Part shown: positions 1 to 5,532 of the stretch, one piece after another | Position numbering within the stretch: the first letter of the stretch is position 1 | How the letters are laid out: each line of letters begins with the position of its first letter | Assembly (NCBI GenBank): GCA_028290305.1 | Contig: JAQGKC010000177.1 | Coordinates: 1-7,800, forward strand | Direction of reading: 5' to 3' | Length of the DNA: 7,800 nucleotides | DNA from: Bradyrhizobium sp. | GTDB taxonomy: Bacteria > Pseudomonadota > Alphaproteobacteria > Rhizobiales > Xanthobacteraceae | The notes under the pieces: model-generated | Seen by the model: the letters and a program-made list of their open reading frames with translations, nothing else | Told to the model about the DNA's origin: nothing | Database searches by the model: none | Program-made: the position numbers and the translations under genes

Positions 1-5
1 CTATG

Positions 6-20
6 TGTCCGGGCCGGACA
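6..20. repeat. 15-bp palindrome just downstream of tRNA-Ser
   Basis: TGTCCGG and CCGGACA are perfect inverted arms around a single central G. The palindrome begins 10 nt beyond the 3' end of the tRNA in the transcribed direction, so it could be a processing or termination hairpin. There is no T-run behind it, so an intrinsic terminator is not well supported. Confidence 0.35.
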
Positions 21-29
21 TTATAGAAT

Positions 30-119
30 TGGCGGAGAGGGAGGGATTCGAACCCCCGATAGGCTTGCACCTATGCCGCATTTCGAGTGCGGTGCATTCG
101 ACCACTCTGCCACCTCTCC
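30..119 (-). tRNA. tRNA-Ser (anticodon CGA)
   Basis: Read on the minus strand, this 90-nt segment folds as a class II tRNA. The acceptor stem GGAGAGG (from 119) pairs with CCTCTCC, followed by discriminator G and an encoded CCA (30-32). The anticodon stem CCGCA/TGCGG closes the 7-nt loop CTCGAAA, so the anticodon is CGA (positions 83-85) and the tRNA reads the serine codon UCG. A long variable arm (paired around ATAGG/CCTAT) and a T arm with loop TTCGAAT are present. The long variable arm and G discriminator are typical of serine tRNAs. It is a single gene with no other tRNA beside it in the window. Confidence 0.97.
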
Positions 120-130
120 AGGCGCCATAA

Positions 131-149
131 TGGGCGGTCGCGCCGCCCA
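131..149. repeat. Palindrome between tRNA-Ser and the hydrolase gene
   Basis: TGGGCGG (131-137) and CCGCCCA (143-149) are perfect 7-bp inverted arms around TCGCG. It lies in the 124-bp gap between the divergent tRNA and hydrolase genes, 12 bp upstream of the tRNA 5' end. It may be a protein-binding site or a hairpin; no convincing -35/-10 pair was identified for either gene in this gap. Confidence 0.3.
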
Positions 150-243
150 AGGTCGGGCCGAGTTCTAGGCGAGGACGGCGGGCCAGACAAGGCGCGGGCG
201 GTGAGAATCCGCAGGTCGGCTGGAAGCAAACGAGGTGACCACG

Positions 244-1107
244 ATGGAGCATTTAACGGTTCGGGCGAACGGCACGGCATTCCATGTGGTGCGGACCGGG
301 GCAGGCCGGCCGCTTCTGCTGCTACATGGCTGGCCCGAATTCTGGCTCACCTGGGAGCCGGTGATGGCGCGACTTGCCGATCGCTACACGCTATTGGCGC
401 CGGATTTTCGGGGCTTCGGCGACAGCGACAAGCCCATTGGCCCCTTCGGTCCCGACGACCATGCCGCGGATATGCTGGCGCTGATGGACGCGCTCGGGCT
501 GAAGCAGGCCGGTATCGTCGGCCATGACGTCGGCGGCGCCGTGATGCAGCCGATGGCGAGAGCAGCACCGGGGCGGTTTTCCGGTTTGCTCTTCTTCGAC
601 TTCGTCTATCCCGGCATCGGGGCGCGAATGGCGGAGCCCGAGCGGCTCAACAATATCTGGTATCAGTCGTTCAACCAGATGGAGATGGCGCCAGCGCTGG
701 TCGGCGCGACGCGCGAAAGCTGCCGGACGTTCATCGGACACTTTCTAAAATCCTGGGCGCATCGCAAGGATGCGTTCGACGATGTGCTCGAAGCCTTCAC
801 CGACAACTTCCTGAAGCCCGGCAATCTCGCCGGCGGTTTTGCACATTACCGCGCTTCCCACGCCGGCCGGATCAGGATGATGAAGGGCGACGCGCCACAG
901 CTCGACCCGATCGATGTGCCGACCTGCATCCGCTGGGCGGAGCATGATCCGCTGTTTCCGTTTTCCTGGACCGACCGGCTCGGCGAAACCTTCTCCAACC
1001 TCGATCTGGCTCTGTTTCCGGGAGTGGGTCACTTTCCGCATCGCGAGGATCCCGATCGTGCCGCGGCAGAGATCGGCGCGTTCTTCACCCGCATTGGCTG
1101 GAACTGA
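244..1107 (+). CDS. alpha/beta fold hydrolase (epoxide hydrolase / haloalkane dehalogenase type)
   Basis: A 287-residue soluble protein, the normal length for this family. The oxyanion motif HGWPE is at about residues 28-32. The nucleophile elbow VGHDVGG (92-98) carries Asp95, not Ser, which separates epoxide hydrolases and dehalogenases from esterases. The acid is probably Asp235 in AEHDPLF and the base His263 in GVGHFPHRE. The middle region (about 125-205) looks like the helical cap, with a WYxxFNQ stretch and a HYRA tyrosine at positions where epoxide hydrolases hold ring-opening tyrosines. Substrate is unknown; an epoxide or halogenated acid is plausible from the Asp nucleophile. The ATG at 244 is preferred over an in-frame GTG at 235 because GAGGTG lies about 7 nt before it, although a GGAAG before the GTG leaves some doubt. 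No signal peptide is seen. It is transcribed alone, convergent with the ROK-like gene. Confidence 0.9.
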   Translation: MEHLTVRANGTAFHVVRTGAGRPLLLLHGWPEFWLTWEPVMARLADRYTLLAPDFRGFGDSDKPIGPFGPDDHAADMLALMDALGLKQAGIVGHDVGGAVMQPMARAAPGRFSGLLFFDFVYPGIGARMAEPERLNNIWYQSFNQMEMAPALVGATRESCRTFIGHFLKSWAHRKDAFDDVLEAFTDNFLKPGNLAGGFAHYRASHAGRIRMMKGDAPQLDPIDVPTCIRWAEHDPLFPFSWTDRLGETFSNLDLALFPGVGHFPHREDPDRAAAEIGAFFTRIGWN

Positions 1108-1131
1108 TCGACGGAATGGCGCAATAAAAGT

Positions 1132-1165
1132 GGGACCGCCAGACGCGATAAAAACCGGCGGTCCC
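1132..1165 (-). terminator. Candidate terminator between convergent genes
   Basis: GGGACCGCC (1132-1140) and GGCGGTCCC (1157-1165) form a perfect 9-bp stem with a 16-nt loop. Read on the minus strand the stem is followed by the T-rich stretch ACTTTTATT, so it would best serve the ROK-like gene, whose stop lies about 145 bp away. In the plus direction there is no T-run, but the hairpin is 24 bp behind the hydrolase stop and may protect that mRNA 3' end. The rest of the gap (1166-1310) holds only short hairpins, such as TAACC/GGTTA at 1278-1293. Confidence 0.4.
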
Positions 1166-1310
1166 GTGTCGCGTCATTGAAATTGCGGCCGGGAAGTGCG
1201 GCTTCGCCGGTCGCCTTGAGCGACGGTTCGACGGTAGCGATCCGCCCGGAATCGGCAACGCGATCTGTGTCTTAACCTAACCGATCAAGGTTACCCGGCC
1301 GGCATCCCCC

Positions 1311-2441
1311 TCAATCCTTGCTCTTCTTCTCTTTCTTATCCTTGTCGTTCTTGTCCTTCTTATCGTCTCTTTCCTTGTCCTTTTCCTTCCTGCGGTTGGT
1401 GAAGCGCGCGTTGCCCAATCCGGTGCCGATGGTCAGCACACCCCAGTGCTCGACGTCCTGCATGAACGGCACCTCGGAAAGGCCCTGCGCCACGCCGTCA
1501 TTGTGCATCAGCACCGCGGTGTCGTGATCGCCGATCTGCGGGATCGCCTCGACCAGGCTCGCCGGCAGATTGAACTTGCTGCTCTCCCAGTTGCCCGGCA
1601 GGTTCTGCGCGCCTTTCTCGATCGAGCCGTCTTCGTTGATCACGCCGGGACAGGCGATTCCGATGAATGGCGCAAGCTTTAGCCCTTCAGTGTCGGCGTT
1701 GGCGATCAGCTCTTTCAGCATTTTCACCAGCCGTTTCACCGCACTCTCGCGGGTGGGCTCATCGTCGGCATGACGCCAGAGTTCGGACTTCCAGACAGCC
1801 GCCTTCGACAGATCGGGCGCCTTTTTCCAGCGGGTCTCGACCACGCCGCAACGGATATTGGTGCCGCCGATATCAACCGCCAAGATGCTGTCATGGGCCT
1901 CGAAAATCCAGGACGGCGCCAGATGCAGACAGCCGATCAGGCCGGCTTCATCGGGGTGGAAGCGGATCGGCACCAGGTCGACCTTCGCCCCTTCGGCCTT
2001 GAGCAGGATGTCGGTGCGCGCGATGGCCAGTTCGCCGACCCTGCTCTGCCGAAGACCGCCGCCGACCACGATGCGTTCGGTATCGGCCCAGGCCTTGGTC
2101 TTGAGAAATCGTTGCGTCACATAGGCCAGTTCCTGCGCGAACTCCTCGATTGCGCCATGCACCAGCGCGGCGGCGCCGATATCGTCGCCGACGAGCGCCT
2201 CATCAAGCGTACTCTTTGCGATGGCCCCGGCAGATTTGTTCCCTAAGGGATCGTCGCCATTTTTCTTCAGCGGCTTGCGCAGCGTGTCCAGGATCTTGCG
2301 GAACGCGCCCTTGCTGGCGCGATCGCCGAGAAAGCCGTCGTCGTCCTTCAACTCGATATTGAAGCTGTCCACGTCCACCGACGGCAGACGGGCTCCGCCG
2401 TGGCGGGCGATGCCCGTTGTCGTTACGATATCTTCAGCCAT
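1311..2441 (-). CDS. ROK-family kinase-like protein with circularly permuted motif order
   Basis: A 376-residue protein. ROK proteins are sugar kinases or sugar-responsive repressors with an actin-like ATPase fold. The phosphate-binding motif VDIGGTNIR is at 189-197, a CPG loop at 264-266, QNLPGNW at 279-285, the HND motif with likely catalytic Asp315 at 313-315, and IGTGLGN at 338-344. In ordinary ROK kinases these motifs form the N-terminal half. Here they follow a segment resembling the ROK C-terminal end: ERIVVGGGLR (122-131) and PDEAGLIG (163-170). The ExGH sugar motif and the cysteine zinc site were not found, so a classical sugar kinase activity is uncertain. Residues 350-376 are a charged Lys/Asp/Glu tail. 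The ATG at 2441 is chosen because AAGGG lies about 6 nt upstream; the longer reading frame to 2594 crosses into the rplU promoter. Function is unproven; a carbohydrate or related small-molecule kinase is the default guess. Confidence 0.85.
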   Translation of the reverse strand: MAEDIVTTTGIARHGGARLPSVDVDSFNIELKDDDGFLGDRASKGAFRKILDTLRKPLKKNGDDPLGNKSAGAIAKSTLDEALVGDDIGAAALVHGAIEEFAQELAYVTQRFLKTKAWADTERIVVGGGLRQSRVGELAIARTDILLKAEGAKVDLVPIRFHPDEAGLIGCLHLAPSWIFEAHDSILAVDIGGTNIRCGVVETRWKKAPDLSKAAVWKSELWRHADDEPTRESAVKRLVKMLKELIANADTEGLKLAPFIGIACPGVINEDGSIEKGAQNLPGNWESSKFNLPASLVEAIPQIGDHDTAVLMHNDGVAQGLSEVPFMQDVEHWGVLTIGTGLGNARFTNRRKEKDKERDDKKDKNDKDKKEKKSKD

Positions 2442-2557
2442 TTTTGCCCTTGCCCGTTGCCGGAATCGGACGACAACGAGCGGGGAACCCGTTGGTTTCA
2501 TCACCGTCGTTTTAGCCTCAAATGCGTATATTTGGCTCGTTTTCGGCCTGCTTTGCC

Positions 2558-2585
2558 TTGACTCCGGGCTCCCAAGGGCTATAAG
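2558..2585 (+). promoter_or_regulatory. Sigma70-type promoter of the rplU-rpmA operon
   Basis: TTGACT (2558-2563) and TATAAG (2580-2585) each match the consensus at five of six bases, with a 16-bp spacer. Transcription would begin near 2592, giving a leader of about 150 nt before rplU. Its strength and position fit a ribosomal protein operon. It lies in the 300-bp gap between the divergent ROK-like and rplU genes; I did not find a comparably good promoter for the ROK-like gene there. Confidence 0.65.
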
Positions 2586-2692
2586 TCCCCGCAATCCGGC
2601 GCGGGATTTTCTCGCGCTGTTTGTTTTTGCGCGGTTTTAAGGGATCGCTCCCGATTGTGCGAAAATTGAATCCATAACGACTGAAGAAAAAG

Positions 2693-2717
2693 CCGGCCCG
2701 GACTTGTCCGAGGCCGG
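2693..2717 (+). promoter_or_regulatory. Strong leader hairpin upstream of rplU
   Basis: CCGGCC (2693-2698) pairs with GGCCGG (2712-2717), and CGGA (2699-2702) with TCCG (2707-2710), around a CTTG loop with one bulged A at 2711. This ten-pair hairpin ends 11 nt before the rplU Shine-Dalgarno AAGGA (2729-2733). Ribosomal protein leaders often carry autoregulatory structures; whether this one binds L21 or any other protein is inference. No T-run follows, so it is not a terminator. Confidence 0.5.
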
Positions 2718-2741
2718 GATCGAACACGAAGGAATTAAACG

Positions 2742-3254
2742 ATGTTCGCAGTCATCAAAACCGGCGGCCGGCAGTACCGCGTCGTTCCGGATGATGTGCT
2801 CGAGATAGGCAAGATCGCCGGCGATGTCGGGACGATCGTGCAGCTTGGCGAAGTTTTGCTGGTCGGCGGTGAATCGCCGGTGCTTGGTGCGCCCACGGTT
2901 GCGGGCGCCTCGGTTGCAGCCGAAGTGCTGCAGCACAAGCGCGGCCCCAAGGTGATTTCGTTCAAGAAGCGCCGCCGCAAGAATTCGAAGCGCAAGCGCG
3001 GCTATCGCGACGAGATCACGGTGCTGCGTATCACCGAGATCCTGACCAACGACAACAAGCCGACCATCGGTCCGCGCCCGAAGAGGGAAAAGCCGATCCT
3101 GGCCGCCCCGGCAGACGGCGACGACGAGACACCGAGGGCCGCGAAGAAAAAGGCGCCTGCCAAGAAAACGGCGGCGAAGCCGCGCGCCAAGCCCGCGGCA
3201 AAGAAGGCTCCGGCAAAGAAGGCCGCCGCAACAGGCAAAAGTGATAAGAAGTGA
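2742..3254 (+). CDS. rplU: 50S ribosomal protein L21 with long basic C-terminal extension
   Basis: L21 binds 23S rRNA in the large subunit. Residues 1-101 are an ordinary L21: the start [13 protein letters not shown], the lysine/arginine-rich rRNA-binding segment [16 protein letters not shown] (65-80) and the terminal ITVLRITEI. Bacterial L21 is usually about 100-105 residues, but this one is 170. Residues 102-170 form a low-complexity tail, first acidic (DGDDE around 126-129), then rich in Lys, Ala and Pro with repeated [12 protein letters not shown] units, resembling histone H1-type tails. AAGGA lies 8 nt before the ATG. It is the first gene of the operon; rpmA follows after 91 bp. That gap holds a small hairpin, ATTCC/GGAAT (3296-3310), and a purine-rich stretch before the rpmA start. 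Confidence 0.97.
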   Translation: MFAVIKTGGRQYRVVPDDVLEIGKIAGDVGTIVQLGEVLLVGGESPVLGAPTVAGASVAAEVLQHKRGPKVISFKKRRRKNSKRKRGYRDEITVLRITEILTNDNKPTIGPRPKREKPILAAPADGDDETPRAAKKKAPAKKTAAKPRAKPAAKKAPAKKAAATGKSDKK

Positions 3255-3345
3255 ACGCGACAAGATTAAAATTGAGCGTGACATAACGTGAAATGATTCC
3301 GTCAAGGAATTGATCTAGAGATTAGAGAGAAGTTGGAGACGAGCC

Positions 3346-3618
3346 ATGGCTCACAAAAAAGCAGGCGGTTCATCGCGTAACGGTCGTGATTCGGCGGGCA
3401 AGCGCCTCGGAATCAAGGCGTACGGCGGCGAGCATGTGATTCCTGGTAACATCATCGCGCGTCAGCGCGGCACAACCTGGCATCCCGGCCTTAATGTCGG
3501 CATGGGCACTGACCATACTCTATTCGCCAAGATCGAAGGCCATGTCGAGTTTCGTGCAAAAGCCAACGGCCGCACTTTTGTATCGGTCGTTCCGATGATG
3601 GAAGCCGCGGCCGAGTAA
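3346..3618 (+). CDS. rpmA: 50S ribosomal protein L27
   Basis: A 90-residue L27. Its flexible N terminus reaches toward the peptidyl transferase centre and contacts tRNA. The protein begins [16 protein letters not shown], the form whose second residue follows the initiator directly, without the cleaved N-terminal extension seen in Firmicutes. The conserved [15 protein letters not shown] (residues 34-48) and [10 protein letters not shown] segments are intact. GGAG about 7 nt before the ATG serves as the ribosome binding site. The gene is the last of the rplU operon, with an intrinsic terminator about 60 bp beyond its stop. Confidence 0.98.
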   Translation: MAHKKAGGSSRNGRDSAGKRLGIKAYGGEHVIPGNIIARQRGTTWHPGLNVGMGTDHTLFAKIEGHVEFRAKANGRTFVSVVPMMEAAAE

Positions 3619-3680
3619 ACGGTGGACAAAATGAGTCCGCCGGGTCCTGTTGAACCGGCGGAGCTCCAGAAGGCTCCAAA

Positions 3681-3710
3681 GGGGAGGCGGGAAACCGGCC
3701 TCCCCTTTTT
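3681..3710 (+). terminator. Rho-independent terminator of the rplU-rpmA operon
   Basis: GGGGAGG (3681-3687) pairs with CCTCCCC (3699-3705). Inside, CGG/CCG closes a GAAA tetraloop, with one bulged G at 3698. The stem is followed at once by TTTTT (3706-3710). This is a complete intrinsic terminator on the plus strand. Confidence 0.9.
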
Positions 3711-3734
3711 ATTGCGCCTACACAGGAGCCCGAC

Positions 3735-4331
3735 ATGCTGCAGGATATCCCAACCCCGACGTTGCGAGAGGCGAGAAGCTGCGTCCTCGAGACCGAACGG
3801 CTGATGCTGCGCAGGCCGACGCTCGCGGACGTAAAAGCGATTGCGCGTCTCGCCAATGACCGCCGCATTGCGGAGAATACCCGCCGCCTGCCACATCCTT
3901 ACCTGCAGGAACATGCCGTGGAATTCGTTCGCGCGATGGCGAACGACAATCGCGAAACCGTGTTCCTGATCGAAAACAGTCACACGCCGATCGGCGTCGT
4001 CGGCATCGACTGGCGCCAGCCGGCCGCGCCGGAACTCGGCTACTGGCTCGGCGTCGAGCATTGGGGCCAGGGCTTTGGCACCGAAGCCGCGCGGGCGGCG
4101 ATCGACTTCACCTTCGAGGAATTCGGTGTCGAGCACCTGATCTCCGGCGCGCGGGTGACCAATCCGTCGTCGCGCAACATTCTGGAGAAATGCGGCTTCC
4201 AGTGGAGCGGCGTCGAGTTGCATCGCTTCGAGGCGCTGGGATCGTCGACACCGGTCGACTGCTTCAGGCTGTCGCGCAGCGTCTGGTCGTCGCTGAAGAA
4301 CTGGAACAGCTCGACGCGTCGTGAGCGATGA
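3735..4331 (+). CDS. GNAT-family N-acetyltransferase (RimJ/RimL type)
   Basis: A 198-residue acetyltransferase that would transfer acetyl from acetyl-CoA to an amino group on a protein N terminus or small molecule. The start ETERLMLRRPTLADV (about 19-33) is typical of the RimJ/RimL branch. The acetyl-CoA pyrophosphate loop is HWGQGFGTEA (109-118), a Q-x-x-G-x-G/A-type motif A, and the branch-typical NPSSRNILEKCGF (143-155) follows. RimJ and RimL acetylate ribosomal proteins S5 and L7/L12; the neighbouring ribosomal genes make a ribosomal substrate tempting, but this is inference only. AGGAG (3724-3728) precedes the ATG by 6 nt. The gene starts only 24 bp after the rpmA terminator, so it probably depends on read-through. 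It is convergent with the transporter gene. Confidence 0.88.
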   Translation: MLQDIPTPTLREARSCVLETERLMLRRPTLADVKAIARLANDRRIAENTRRLPHPYLQEHAVEFVRAMANDNRETVFLIENSHTPIGVVGIDWRQPAAPELGYWLGVEHWGQGFGTEAARAAIDFTFEEFGVEHLISGARVTNPSSRNILEKCGFQWSGVELHRFEALGSSTPVDCFRLSRSVWSSLKNWNSSTRRER

Positions 4332-4364
4332 AGTCCCTGTAACAACAGATCGTCTACGACAAAC

Positions 4365-4402
4365 CGTCGTCCCCGCTCGCGCTTCGCTTGGCTGGGACGA
4401 CG
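4365..4402. repeat. Intergenic palindromic element between convergent genes
   Basis: CGTCGTCCC (4365-4373) and GGGACGACG (4394-4402) are perfect 9-bp arms around a 20-nt centre that contains the smaller hairpin GCG-CTT-CGC. It occupies much of the 98-bp gap between the ends of the GNAT and transporter genes. There is no T-run on either side. It resembles dispersed palindromic repeats of Bradyrhizobium-type genomes, recalled and not searched. It may help end transcription from both sides. Confidence 0.5.
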
Positions 4403-4429
4403 ATGTATATTTGACGTCGCTTTACTGAC

Positions 4430-5347
4430 TCATACCGGCGGACTAACCACCGTTTCCTCGCGTCCCAGATCTCGCTCGCGCAGGAAGATGTAAAGCCCGG
4501 CGCCGATGATGACCGCCGCCCCCGTAATTGTCGCCCATGACGGCGCATCGCCGAACACGGCGTAGCCGAACATCACAGCCCAGACGATCATCGAATATTG
4601 ATACGGCACCACGACGCTTGCCGGAGCAAGCTTCAGCGAGCGATTGACGCACAACAGCGCACCCACCGAAATACAGCCCGCCGCCGCGAACAGAGCGAGA
4701 CTACCGGCGCTCGGCGTGATCCAGCCGGTTGGCGACAACAGCGCGCCCAGCACAAAAGTGCCGGCGAATTGCGACGACGCCAGCACGATATCCGGTGTCG
4801 CCCGCAGCGAGCGCGTGATCAGCATCAGCAGTGCAAACGACAGGCTGCCGCCGAGCGCGATCATCGCGGGCCAGCTTACCGTTTGCGACGAGGGCCGCAG
4901 CGCGATCAGCACGCCGCAGAAGCCGACGACAATCGCACTCCAGCGCCGCCAGCCGACACGCTCACGCAGCACGATCGCCGACAGCGCCGTGACGAAAATC
5001 GGACACGCCAGATAATAAGTGATGACGTCGGCAAGCGGCAAATAGACGGTCGCCAGAAAAAAGGCCGCGACTTCGAGAGTCGAGAGCACGACCCGGAGTA
5101 ATTGCAACCACGGCCGTTCCAAGCGTGTGAACTCCGCGCGATTCCGCCAAATCATCGGCGACAGCACGATCAGCGCCGCGCAGGCGCGCAGCCACAGCAA
5201 CTGCCCGACCGAATAGGTCGCGACCATGAACTTTCCCAGCGCATCGCCAAACGAAAACATGAATACCGAGAACAGCATCAGTCCAATACCGGCGAGACGC
5301 GCGGAGCGTTCGTCGGCTGTGGTCGAGATTTTCGCGAACAGGCTCAT
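4430..5347 (-). CDS. DMT superfamily (EamA-type) inner-membrane transporter
   Basis: A 305-residue integral membrane protein with about ten hydrophobic segments (roughly 18-38, 46-66, 84-102, 107-127, 134-150, 158-178, 187-205, 214-232, 245-265, 270-288). This is the ten-helix layout of two tandem EamA domains. Each half ends with the usual pattern of a charged loop followed by a Gly-rich helix: LRERVGWRRWSAIVVGFCG (127-145) and FGDAPSWATITGAAVIIGAG (265-284). Such carriers export or import amino acids, amines or other metabolites; the substrate cannot be read from sequence. The ATG at 5347 is chosen because hydrophobic homology starts there; GGGAG lies about 11 nt upstream, a rather long spacing. 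A longer in-frame start at 5455 only translates the adjacent palindromic repeat. The gene is divergent from the MaoC gene. Confidence 0.88.
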   Translation of the reverse strand: MSLFAKISTTADERSARLAGIGLMLFSVFMFSFGDALGKFMVATYSVGQLLWLRACAALIVLSPMIWRNRAEFTRLERPWLQLLRVVLSTLEVAAFFLATVYLPLADVITYYLACPIFVTALSAIVLRERVGWRRWSAIVVGFCGVLIALRPSSQTVSWPAMIALGGSLSFALLMLITRSLRATPDIVLASSQFAGTFVLGALLSPTGWITPSAGSLALFAAAGCISVGALLCVNRSLKLAPASVVVPYQYSMIVWAVMFGYAVFGDAPSWATITGAAVIIGAGLYIFLRERDLGREETVVSPPV

Positions 5348-5370
5348 CTTGGCGTTTGCTCCCGCTCTTC

Positions 5371-5457
5371 GTCGTAGCCGGACTTGTTCCGGCCATCCAC
5401 GTCTTTGATGCTGCGCTGTTTTAAAGACGTGGATGCCCGGAGCAAGCCCGGGCATGA
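5371..5457. repeat. Large nested palindromic repeat (three stems)
   Basis: The central arms CATCCACGTCTTT (5394-5406) and AAAGACGTGGATG (5423-5435) are a perfect 13-bp inverted repeat. They are flanked by smaller hairpins GCCGGA/TCCGGC (5377-5393) and GCCCGG/CCGGGC (5435-5453), which resemble each other in inverted orientation, so the whole element is one long imperfect palindrome. Its minus-strand reading starts MPGLAPGIHVF, a spurious-ORF signature I recognise from many copies in Bradyrhizobium and relatives. It lies in the gap between the divergent transporter and MaoC genes. Confidence 0.75.
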
Positions 5458-5532
5458 GATTGAATCGATTGTCGCAGCATGATGTCCGCGATACCGATAG
5501 GACAGGTTACGAAACATCACAGGAAACCCGCC

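Noticed and set aside
235..243. GTG at 235 as start of the hydrolase
   Set aside because: It is possible, but GAGGTG overlapping this codon is well placed as the Shine-Dalgarno for the ATG at 244. The difference is only three residues.
2442..2594. N-terminal extension of the ROK-like protein by 51 residues, starting at 2594 or at an internal Met at 2501
   Set aside because: The extension overlaps the likely rplU promoter, has no good ribosome binding site, and has a composition unlike the rest of the protein. The Met at 2441 has AAGGG at proper spacing.
3462..4223. 253-residue minus-strand reading frame over rpmA and the GNAT gene
   Set aside because: It is antisense to two well-supported genes and crosses the terminator. 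It shows no recognisable family, as expected of shadow frames in high-GC DNA.
4598..5101. 167-residue Arg/Gln/His-rich plus-strand reading frame opposite the transporter
   Set aside because: Composition is that of an antisense shadow of a hydrophobic membrane protein gene. No ribosome binding site or family signature is seen.
5348..5455. N-terminal extension of the transporter by 36 residues from 5455
   Set aside because: It is the translation of the palindromic repeat and adds a non-hydrophobic, arginine-rich stretch. The Met at 5347 starts just before the first membrane segment.
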